Assembly: GCF_000002985.6 (NCBI RefSeq)
Contig: NC_003282.8
Coordinates: 1,364,001 to 1,428,000, forward strand
DNA length: 64,000 nt
Direction: 5' to 3'
Origin: Caenorhabditis elegans
Lineage: Eukaryota; Nematoda; Chromadorea; Rhabditida; Rhabditidae
Numbering within the stretch: the first letter of the stretch is position 1; every line of letters starts with the position of its first letter. Shown one piece after another: positions 22,289 through 34,200 of this stretch. Made by a program: the position numbers and the translations under genes. The notes under the pieces are model-generated. The model saw only the letters and a program-made list of their open reading frames with translations, searched no databases and was not told where the DNA came from.

Positions 22289-25200
22289 ATGGTGAGTTTT
22301 CTGAGGAAACGTTCATTTTTGTACATTTTTTAGGTTTTACTGAAGAACTAGCACTCAAATCGAAAATATTTCGGTACTTGTGTATTACATGTCCTCATTT
22401 TTAAATTAAATTAAACGGTTACTCGTGAATTTTTAGCTGCGAATCTCCAAAACCAAGCTCACGGCGAGCTCTCAAAGATCCTGAAAATAGCACTTTAACG
22501 AAGTAGTGAAGGGCCAATTTTCCAAATTTACTTTGGTAGCTCATATCTCAGCGGATAAATTTTTTACCGAAAAGTCATCAACTAATATGTTGTTGATATT
22601 TTTGTAAAGAACAAGTTTGTAGTTGAAAGTTTTTGTCAAAAAAATTGTTGTTTCAGATAGAAGCGCATGAAGTGCGGCAACTGCTGCTATTGCGATTTTA
22701 ATGCTTTTATCTAAAACAAAAAACTTTTGGTAAAAACTTTTAACTACAAACTTGTTCTTTACAAAAAGTTCAACAATTTATCAGTTGATGACTTTTCTTT
22801 GAAAAATTTATCCGCAGAGATATGAGCTACCAAAGTGAATAAGGAAAATTGCTTGTTTTGATCGTAAAGTGCTTCGTTACAGTGCTATTTTAGGATATTT
22901 GAGAGCTCGCCGTGAGCTTGGTTCTGGAGATTCGCAGCTATCGAATGGCACAGGTTTCATATGCAAGTCCGATGGGCACCTTCTGACGGTTCCCTAGTTA
23001 GGAAATTTTATTTCCTAAGCCTAAAAATCCAAAAGTGTGGTTCACGTTTTTATTTTGCACAACTTAAAAAATTACTATAAAAATGAGGGCATGTAATACA
23101 CAAGTACCAATATTTCAATTAAAATGTATTCAACGTTAAATTCTACACCAATTTACCGCACAATACAAAACAATTTCTGAAAAAAACTTTTTTTCGGGAC
23201 AATTGTTTAAAAAATTTTTAAAGGCTAATTTTTCAATTTTTCAATTATTTTATTAAAACATTCGAATCTTCCGTCTAAAATCTCTAAAATCCGTTAATTT
23301 ACCCCCATATTGCCCTATTTCCGATAAGTTAAATTTGGTCTCGGTGGCTCAGTCGGGTATCTGTTGGTCTAGACTATGACGCAGAAGACCGGGGTTCTAG
23401 TCCGGTAGGAGGGATTTTCTTTTTATTTTGATTTCTTGTACAAAATAACATGTAAAAGTCTAAATTATGGGAGTTAAAAAAAGATTTACGAAAAAAAAAT
23501 TCTAAAATGAAATTCCTGTCACTCTAAAACTGTTTCAACCATCAAAACAGTTATAGTAAAAAATAAAAACCACAACTGGGCTCGAACCCTCGACCTTCTG
23601 ACTCAGCCTAACCTCTGACCAGCTGAGCCACTGGGACCCAATTTTTTGACTTTTCTAAAAATTTCAAAATTTTTGTAAATTGGTCAATATGGGTGTCAAC
23701 TTAACGGAAATTTCATGGAGAATTCGAATTTGACAATGAATATCTTTTAAAAAAATTCTCTGAATTTAAAGTTTGGAAAAATTGTCTTAAACAGGCTAAT
23801 TAACTGGAAAGTTTATGAAAAATTATAATTTTCTTATTCCAGACGCTGGGTGACCCTTGCTCCGTCGAGCAACCCCCACCTCCACCCATCGATTTCTCAC
23901 GGAGCCTAATTGCTCCGACCGCTATCAAACAAGAATCTCACCTAATTCCCTCAACGCCAGGTAATATTCTAATTAATTTTTTTCGAATAAAAAATAAATA
24001 TAAATATGTTCAGGCACCCCAACAGCTTTCCAACCCCCACAGCATGCGAACACACCAATCCCTGGTATTCAGCCGAATTTGTTCAATCCGGCAATAATGG
24101 CGGCTCAACTAAACGTATTCAGCAACCCACAGTTGATGGCAATGATGCAGGTAAACTATTTTCTGCAAAAATGAGAATTCGGCAAAACTGGCAGTGCAAA
24201 AATAAAAAAATAAACTTCCCATGCCGGGAATCGAACCCGGGCCGCGTGGGTGAAAACCACGAATCCTAACCACTAGACCACATGGGAGGACGAAACGAGG
24301 AGGTCTCGAGTGCCTAGAGAAGAGTGTGCGGGAGGGGCCTGCTGACTGTAGCGGAAAAAGTTATATGGCGGGGGCAAAAAGAATGTCCAATTTTTTTCGA
24401 AAAAAAAACGAAATATCTCTCAAATTCTCGACCCTAATGAAAAATTACTATGTGTCTATGTGTGTGGAAGGTCATTCGATAACCTTTTTTTTCCCTCAAA
24501 AAAATATCATGAAAGGTTTGATCTCGTTTTCAAAAATATTTTTTAACTTTTGCCCCAAAATTTGTTTTTTTTTTGTTAAATTCTCCCTTAAATTTTTGAA
24601 TTTCCAGGCTACCAGAAACCCATTGTTAGGACACCCGTCAGTTGTCGGTCCACCAATGATGCCAAATATCATTCAACAGCTAAATGCCCTTCGAAATGTT
24701 CAGGTAAAAAAAATGTTGCTCAAAGAACTTTTTTTCAAAAAAATTTTCCAATTTTTCCGATTTTCTAGGATTCCTTTTTATTTTAACACACTTTAACTAT
24801 CCAAACAAACCTTGAGAAAAACATTTTCCCTTACTTGGGCTCGAACCCCGGTCTTGTGCGCTACAGCCCAACCTCTACCCAGTTGCGCCACTTCGATCCA
24901 TTTTCAAAAATTTTAAAATAATTAGAATCCGGTCATTATGGGGGTCAAATTAACGGAAATTGCACGCAGAATCCGAATTTCGACATGAAAAACAATGAAA
25001 ATCAATGCCTCAACCTAAAAAAACACAAAATTTTAACTAGAATTAAAACAATTTTAGGTTAGGACTTGGAGTTTTTCAAATCATTTACTAAATTTTCTGC
25101 GTATACCTAATATTCCAATACCCTTTTTTCCAAAAGTTTGGACTACAAGGACAGTGTCGCGAGCGCGCGCGCTCTCTCTAAAAACAGGTTTTGATCACCG

Positions 25201-28200
25201 GTCGAATTGTAGCTCCGCCCACTTTCCGGGGTCCTCAGGTGACCTCTACGCTGTTTGGCAACTTTCTAGATTAATGACTTTTACATCTCTTTTTCTCTGG
25301 GTGTGCTTTGTTGAAAAACTAATTTTTAATTAAAACTAAAGTTTTGTATTTTTTCTAAACTTTTTTCTCTACAAACTTTAGAGTTAGCATAATTTAAATA
25401 AAAAATTCGAGTTCTCCATGCAATTTCCGTTAATTTGACCCCAATTTAGACTGGATTGCGATAATTTCAATTTTTCTAATTGGGTCGCAGTGGCGCAACT
25501 GGGTAGAGGTTAGGCTATGGCGCAGAAGGCCAAGGGTTCGACCCCCAGGTTTGCCAACTATTTTTTGCAAAGTGCGTTCAACCTGACTGATTGTGAACCA
25601 ATTATTTTTTGCAACTCTATTTTCGTCAAAAAAGGACATTCTTCACTCGAAAATTTCCAATAACCTAGATTCCCAGTCCGAAAAACTGTACTTTTTCCCG
25701 ATTTTTGATCAATTTTTGACCAACCCACCGGGCTCCAGGGGCTGCTCCTTGACCTTTATCAGTTGATAACTGTGGCGTCTTCTAAAAACATTTTTATCGG
25801 TGACACAACTTTCCACTTTTCGATACGTTTCATTCCAATTTTTTCACCTTTCTAACCTCGCTGACGTCAATCGGTCGAAGACTGAATTTCGAAATTGTTG
25901 CTGGAAATTTGCTCATTTTTATTCATTTTTTCAAGCCTAAAATTATTTTATGCTGTGTGAAAAAAGCTTGGCTCCTCTTTTTTCTTTTTTTTGCTCTGAA
26001 GAACTCTATAAATCACTAGTAAAAGGGCATGGAGAGGCTAAAAAATTTTTGAAGTATTTTAGGAAGACGTTTTTTGTCAAGGAAAAATATTTTTTATTGA
26101 TTTTCAGAAAAAATTGAAAAAAAAATTATTTAGATTTTTGCAAAAATTTTTTTAAGGTTGCAAAATTCATCTTGAAACTAGATTAAAGTCTCATATTTCA
26201 ACTAAGGCAGGATCAAATCATCCCGTAAAAAATATTTGGCAAGCCTGGGTGTCGAACACTTGACCTTCTGCGCCACAGCGTAACCTCTACCCAGTTGAGC
26301 CACTTCGACCATTCTCTAAAAATTGATAGCAATCGGAAATGGGCCAATTGGGGTTAAAATGACGGAAATCTGATAGAGAATTTGATTTTTTAACTTTAAA
26401 GTGTCCACAGTATAAAGAAAATCTAGAAATTATAGTGTTCCCGGTCATTGCCTCAATTTTTGTAGGTTTTTTTTTGAAAATGTTCCACTATAACTTATTA
26501 TTTTCTTTAATTTTTACTCAAAATTCAAACTTTTGATTAAATTTCCGTTCATTTGAAACCGAATATTGGCCTGTTTCCGATAAGTTTGAAAAATTGGGCA
26601 AAGTGGCTCAGGTGGTAAGAGGTTTGGCTACGGTTCTGAGGGTCATCGGTTCGAGTCCTTGAAGTGGAAATTATTTTTTCTGACTGAAAGTTTGAAGAAA
26701 AAGTGAGTAATTGGAGAAATTGTTTTTGGAAAAAGCTGTTTTTTCTCGCCAATAAAAAAAGTCTAATTATTTTTCCGAAAACTTCCTTGTTATTGTTTCT
26801 CATTAATTTATCCATTTCCTTCATTGATTTTCCGTCATTTTAACACCCATAATGGTCCATTTTCGATAGTTTTGAAAATTTGTGCAGCAGTGGCTCAACT
26901 GGGTAAAAGTTGGCGTATGGTTCTGAGGTCGTGGGTTCGATCCCACTTGTGTTCAAAATTTTTTATCTGCTTTATCATTGCTTTCTCAATATTCTTAGTC
27001 AGTATACATTCCCTTTTGCCAACTTTTGATATAAAATTTTTAAGTTTTCAAGTTTTGCCCTCAAAAAACTTTGTGAAAAAAGGGGTGTAGGCGCATAATC
27101 TATAGGCTGTACACATGCATAGAGGGGATAAGCATGTGCTTGAAGAGTCAGAGGTCATGTTGCCTGGGTGATATGAGCCCCCTTTGCCTCGTGGCTCTCT
27201 AAGATGGGCTCCACCTCTCCACTTTTCTCTGCCACCTCTCTCGCGCCGGTGACCTGACACACAACCGACGGTGACTAATATTTATATACGTGTCGGAATT
27301 CTTCTCGGTTTTTTGGTCGGAAATTTTTCTGAAAAAATTGATTTTTTTTTCTGAAAAGTTTTGTTACAACTGAAGATATTCAAAATGCACGAAAAACTAG
27401 ACTCCGAGGCCCAGGAGCAAGATTTCGACAAAACTGTACTAGAAATTCTATCGATATTGGATAGTCAACCGTCACAGAGTTTGGAGGTAATTTTTACAGA
27501 TTTTATAGTTTTAGACATGTTTCATATGAATTTTAGGAGTTTAAATTGATTTTTTCATAAAATTCCCGTCAATTTAACCCCCATATTGACCTATTTCCGA
27601 TAGTTTTGAAATTTGTAGGAATTTCGGAAAATGGGGCGAAGTGGCTCATCTGGGTAGACGTTAGGCTATGAATCAGAGGGTCAGGGGTTCGAGTCCTCGC
27701 GGTGGAAATATATTTTTGTTTGGCTGAAATAACTTAAATAGCCTTGAAGAAGTTAGAAAAAATATTTTAAAATATTTTAAATTTTAAATTTTTTGAGGAA
27801 ATTTTTTTATCACAAGTTCAGTTAAAGTAAACTAAAAGTACGTGGTAATATACTTAGTTAGCCATCCAATTTCTCACATACGCTATTCTCATGTGACTTT
27901 ACTTGTTTTTTATCATACCTATTATTTTATTCACATATTCATTATATGTTTTGTGGACATAAAAGTAATTTGCTAGTTATTGGAAGAATGATTCAACTTT
28001 TTTTTCGATACTTTCGGAAAATTAAAAAAAATATATGTATATCAGATTTTTGTGCAAATTTTTCGAGTTTCACGTACTTCTGCTTTCAAAACAAACCAAA
28101 TAAAAAATTTTGCCAGCACTGGGACTCGAGCCCGTGACCTATTTTTTCAAACCCGGCCTGTTAGCCACTGAGCCACTTCACCCATTTAGAATATTTCAAA

Positions 28201-31200
28201 ATTGTCGGGAGAGGGTCAAAATTGATGTCAATTTAACGGAAATCAAACGAAAATTTTCAATTTCTACATGAAAGTTTAAAAAAATGTTTTTTCAACGGTT
28301 TCGAGATCAATTTAGAGCAAACCAAATTTTTTTGTTGTTGAAAAAATCAGATATTTAGCTGAAATTTTCCAGTTTTACGTATTTCTGCTTCCAAAACAAA
28401 CCAAATAAAAATTTTTGCCAACACTGGGGCTCGAACCTCTGACCTGTTTTTTTCACCTCAAAAATTTGAAAAAATTCATTTTCACCCGTTTTTGGTGGAA
28501 ACAAACAGGGCAAAACAGTTTTTATATTCGAATTTCGAATTTTTGACATCACAGCGTCATAAAAATCTGTATACTTGACCTCTCAACCACGGGATGGAAA
28601 CTGTACGTATATTTCTGCGTCTCCCCACACTCCCCCACGGCCTCAGCACCCCAGTAACTGAATGCCAGAGGTCAACCGTCCGTCCCCCCGTGTCGCACAC
28701 CGCGCTCCTCATCATTTTCGTTTATACATGACTTTTTTCCATGTATTTCGTCAGGTTTTTATCTGTATTTTACTGGATAAAATTTTGGTTTTCTCCCGAA
28801 TTTTTCTAGATTTCTTCAAAATCTCAGGGTGCATCGACACCTTTTCTTCTGAAATGTGATTACCTAGTTAACTTTAATTTTAATATACTGAATTAATCTT
28901 GCAAAAACTAAATGTTATCACGGGGAATCGAACCCCGGTGTTCTGCGCCACAGCCGAACATCTACCCAGTTGAGCCACTGCGAAGCATTAGGAAAATTTG
29001 AAATTATCGGAACTGGGTCAATATGGGGGTCAAATTGACGGGGATTTTATGGAGAACTTGAATTTTTCTAGAATCAGGTTTGAAGTTTTCATGCTCTAAA
29101 ATATAGTTTTTTTTGCAGATTTTTCCGGAAAAATTCCAAAATATTCTACTTTTTTAGTGTCCATTTTTTCATTTTCTCAGAATTCTAATAATATTTATTC
29201 AAGTGCTGATAATAATAAAATAAAATAATAATGAAGAAAAAACCCCATTAGACCCGAAAAAATGAATAGCCGTCCGCCCTTATCTTCCCCTAATCCTCCC
29301 GCCGATTATTGCATTTTCGGTGCAATTTCGGGCTCACGGAGCCCACGCTATGTTATTTTTGTCTCTCTCTCTGAAACTTACCTGCCTTTTTTTAACTAGT
29401 TTTTAGGACAAGAAATTTCGAGTTGAATTGCAAAAAATCTCAGTTTAAACTTTGCTATCTAGATTTTAAATTTAAAAGTTCAAATTCCTCGCCAAAATTA
29501 CGTTTATTTGATCAATTTTAACCCACTTCCGATGATTTTTTGAATTTTTCGGACACAGTAGCTCAGATGGATAGTTCGACCCCCAGGCGTGCCAAATATT
29601 CTTTTCGAGCTGAGTTCACTCTGTTAAAATTTGAAGTTTGAACGTTTAACTAGTTTCGATTAGAATTGATGAAATTTTGGATAGTTTTTGATACAAAACG
29701 GCATTATAACTATTTCAAAAATATTTTCATGTTCAAAATTTGCATTCTACATGAAAATTCCGTTAATTTGACTCCAAATTTGACCCATTTCCGATAGTTT
29801 TGAATTTTGAAGAAAGGGGTTTAAATTTAGATTTTTGGTTCAATTTTCTTTAATTATTCCTAATTTTCTCATCATTCCAGCTATCGAATGCAAACACAAT
29901 GGCCAATCTGCAAAACATGTCATCAAGCCCCAAACATACAAACGGATCGTCGGAACGGAGTGAAAACTGCGGCGAGCTGTGTGTAGTCTGCGGGGACAAG
30001 GCGTCCGGGAGGCATTATGGAGCTGTTTCGTGTGAAGGGTGCAAAGGATTTTTTAAGCGGTCTATCAGAAAAAGGGTGAGAGCTTGAATATTTTATATTT
30101 TTTCAAAAAAAAAAACTTTTTTTAAAATTTTTTTTTGAAATTTCTAAATTTCTCTGAAAACCAGCTCCTTTTTTCAAATTCTTACATTAAAATTCGATTT
30201 CTCCATCAAATTCCCGTCAATTCGACCCCCATATCGACCCATTTCCATGAATTTTGAATTTTTCAAAATGGGTTGCAGTGGCTCAACTGGTTAGAGGTTG
30301 CGTTGGGGGTCGACACACCGGGGTTCGAGCCCGCTTGCGGGAATTATTCTTTTACAGTTTATAATTTGTCAGGGAAAGACGAAATGAGGACGAAATGCTG
30401 AGAAGTTCCAGATTTTCGGAAAAAAAAACAATTTCTAACAAAAATACCAAAAAAAAAAATTTTTTGCAATTTTTTTTTCGAAAACTTTTCAACTAATTAA
30501 ATGTGCACTTTATGCAAATGTTTGCAAACTCAACATATTCCAGATTGGCTATGTTTGTCGGAGTCAAAAGGACTGCCCCGTCACCAAATTCCACCGTAAT
30601 CGGTGCCAATATTGCCGTCTGAGGAAGTGCCTGTCAATGGGGATGAGAAGTGAATGTGAGTAGCATTTTGAATGGAATATCACTTATGAAGTAAAAGAAC
30701 ATGGTAGAACTGAAAAGCGGTGAAAATTAGCCCTAAAAAGGCATGGCCTAACTTTTGCACTGGTGGCCTAGAAATTCAAAATGAGGATATGTTACAATTA
30801 TTTTTGAACTTACAACACCAGCAGCTTTCAATTAAATATAATCATGACCTATTTTCCTTCAGTTTGCAAAGTTTTGGGTCCCGCCACGAAAATCTCGTGG
30901 GGTACTGTAGGATTTCGTGGTGTGACCCGAAATTTTGCAAATCGAACGGAAATAGGTCATGTTTATACTCAAATGAAAGCTCCAAATGAGCTGAAAATAG
31001 TTTTGCTAAATAAAATTTTGAGAACTAATTTTTGAAAATTTTTTAAAAATTCAAAATTTAAAAAATAGCTCAATTTTCAAAATTGTATTTCAAATTCTTC
31101 TTTATCTTTCTCAGAGCTTTGAAATAAGTACAATCATGACCTACTTTCCTTAAGTTTGCAAAATTCGCCACGAAAACCTCGGGAGTACTGTAGGTTTTCG

Positions 31201-34200
31201 TGGTGGGACCCAAAATTTCGCAAATTCTAGGGAAATAGGTTATGATTATACTTGTTTGAAAGCTTATGGTGACCTGCTGGAGCTAACTAATTTAGTTTTG
31301 AAATAAGAAAGTGCTTTTGAAAAAAAAAACTGAAAAAAAATTTGGACAAAAAAAATTTTGGTAAAAAATTTTCATTAATTTTTTTAATTTTAAATTTTTC
31401 AGCAGTACAAGCAGAACGTCGTCCCGTAAACAACAGCTCCATGCTCTGCAACAACGACAATAACCAACAGAACACCACCCCAGAGCACCTCTCCCCGAAC
31501 CTCCTGCTCTCGCTAGTCAAGTTGGAGCATGAAACAAAACTCGGCGGCCTGGAGGCCCTAATCAAGCCCGGAAGCCCAGTTATGCTCCAAAATACTCAAG
31601 ATTACATGGATGTAAAACGGGAATCAATTGGAGAAGACGAGATGACTGTGATAGGCCTGGTACCTCCGTCGGCTTCACCTACCTCTTCGGGAGTTGGCAG
31701 CTCATCTTCAATTTCTGATGATTCTGGACCAATTTACACGTCTGAAAGAGCAAGATTTGAGATATCTGTACCTTTAAATACTCAGAACCCCAGAAATCAC
31801 CAATATATATCGGAAATTACAACGCGACTGCTCTTTTTGACTGTGCATTTTGTTAAGGACTCCAGGGTCTCGTTACGGTGAGTAGAGTGGTGGAAGTATG
31901 ACATTTTTATAGCTTTTTTAGCGGAAAAATAATAATACAAAAATAATAGTAAACTTTTCGAAAATTTTAGAAAAAAAAGTTATTTTTTTAATTTTCAAAA
32001 CATTTTTTTTAATTTTCAAATTTCGTAATTTTTAGTCTAAATTCCAAGTTCAGCTCATCTCGAGCTTCAATTTAAGTATAATCATGCCCCACTTCCCTTC
32101 AATTTGAAATTTTCGGGTCCCACCACGAAACCTCGGGGGTACTGTAGTTTTCGTGGCGGGACCCAAAATGACGGAAACCTAGTCATGATTATACTTATTT
32201 TAAAGCTCCCGGTCAGGTGAAAAGAAATTTTGTGAGTAGAAAACAGGAGAAACAAAGATGGCGAAAATGTTTGAGAAAAAAAAATTTTAAAAAGTTTTTA
32301 AATGAATTCTAACATCTTTTGAGCTCCTATCAGTTTTTCGGTGACAAAATGTATTTTTCTTATTTTCTGCACAAAAAAATCCATTGTTTTCCCTTCTCCT
32401 CCTTAAATGTAAGCTGGTGGCCTAGAAACCCCAGTGCGTGGCCTAGAAATCCAATTTCAGTTCACCAAATCTGAGAATTTGAATTAGGCTCACCAAGAGC
32501 TTCAAAATGAGTATAATCATGAGTATATACCCATTATTTTGACAATTTTTGGGTCCCGCCACGAAACCCCCGGGGTACTGTAGTTTTCGTGGCGGGACCT
32601 AAAACGACGGGAACCTAGTCATGATTATACTTATTTTGAAGCTCTTGGTTAGATGAAAACAAACTTAATAAGGAGAAAGCTGGAAAAACAAAATTGGCGG
32701 AAATTTTTGAAAAAAATAGAAAAAAAACACTTTTCTAAAAAGTTTTTTTTTTCAATTCGAAGCCCTTTCACTTCAATTATTGTATTAAAAATTAATATTT
32801 AGAACCTCAACAATGGAAGGACTATTAAAATCGAAATGGTGTGACCTGTACATCCTAGCCTTAATGCAGACGGCCGATAAAATAAAACTCGGCCAGCTCC
32901 TGGACAATTTAACGAATCAAATGGCAATGGGCATGGAGTGCGGCCAATACTCGGCGGAAAAATTCGAAAAAATTAGCGAACAGATGCAGAGGCTGTTGCA
33001 ATTGTCACAGTTGTTCGCCTCGCGAGAGCTCACCGCCGTGGAGTATGCCTATCTTAAAATGATCTCATTTACCGCACAAGGTAAGGTTACTGTAGATAAA
33101 AATCGATATTTTACGGTTTTTTTTTGAAAATTTGGAAATTCTGGAAAAATTTTCCAAAAATTTATTTATTTATTTTTCAATTGTTTTCCCTTTTTTTCTT
33201 TGTTTGTTTTATTGTTTGACTTCGTCTTTTTATCAAAATTTTCGCAAGTATTTTCAAATCCAAATTCTCTCGAACTTGGGTCCCACCACGAAAACCACTG
33301 TAGGTTTTCGTGGTGGGACCTGTAAATTTTCGTTGAGCAGAGTATGGCATGATTATACTTAAATGAAAGTTAATTTAGAGCTCAGTGAGATTTTTGTGTA
33401 AAAACTATAAAAAAATTGAGCTCGCTTATTTTTTTTCTTGAAAAAATAATTTTTTTGTAAAATTAGAAATTTTAATCACTCTTCAAGCTTCTTGCGATTC
33501 TATGCTCACCGAAAACTAAAATTAAAGTATACTCATGAGCTTCTTCCTTCAAATTCGAAAAAGTGGGTCCCGCAACGACAACTGCAGTACCCCCGTGCTT
33601 TTCGTGGCGGGACCCGAAAAATCTCATGTTTGAGGGAAGTATGGATTGATTATACCTAAATTGAAGCTGTATGTGAGCTGAGTAGGAATTTAATGTAAAC
33701 TTTTTTTAAATTCAGAGAGACTGGGGCTCTAAAACCAAAAATTTCGATTTAAAAAAATCTGAAAATTTTTTAACACTAACTTTTTTTTTGAAATTTTTCC
33801 AAATTTTCAATTAATTTTTACATTTTCTTTTCGAGCTCGCTCAGAGCTTCAATTTAAGTATAAACATGCCCTAATCCCTTCAATTTTGAGAAAAATGGGT
33901 CCCACCACGAAGGCTACTGTAGCTTTCGCGGCGGGACCCAATATTTTTCAAACTTTAGCAAACTAGGTCATGTTTATACTTAAATCAAAGTTGAGCTGGA
34001 GCTAAATTTGATAACGAAAATGTTGAAAAACCGAAAAATTCCAAGTTTTTATCGAGAAATCTTATAATTTTCATCTCATCATTTTCCGCACCAATCTATT
34101 CAAGTTTTTACAAAAACTCAAATTTCAGATCTCCCGAGCTCAATGGCTTCCCCCGAGACGCGTAGCGTGAATCAAATGGCGTCACAGGAGCTGTTCGAGT

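Noticed and set aside
23528..23536. CTGTTTCA, the 21U-RNA (piRNA) upstream motif
   Set aside because: Single occurrence next to a tRNA-like repeat, without a recognisable T-starting RNA at the expected distance; an 8-mer is expected by chance.
24326..24796. 156-codon plus frame
   Set aside because: Only 24608-24703 is an nhr-41 exon; the rest is flanking intron read through by chance.
31342..31402. 5' extension of the nhr-41 exon at 31403
   Set aside because: Intron sequence; TTTTTCAG acceptor ends at 31402 and joining there gives ESVQAERRP as in TR4.
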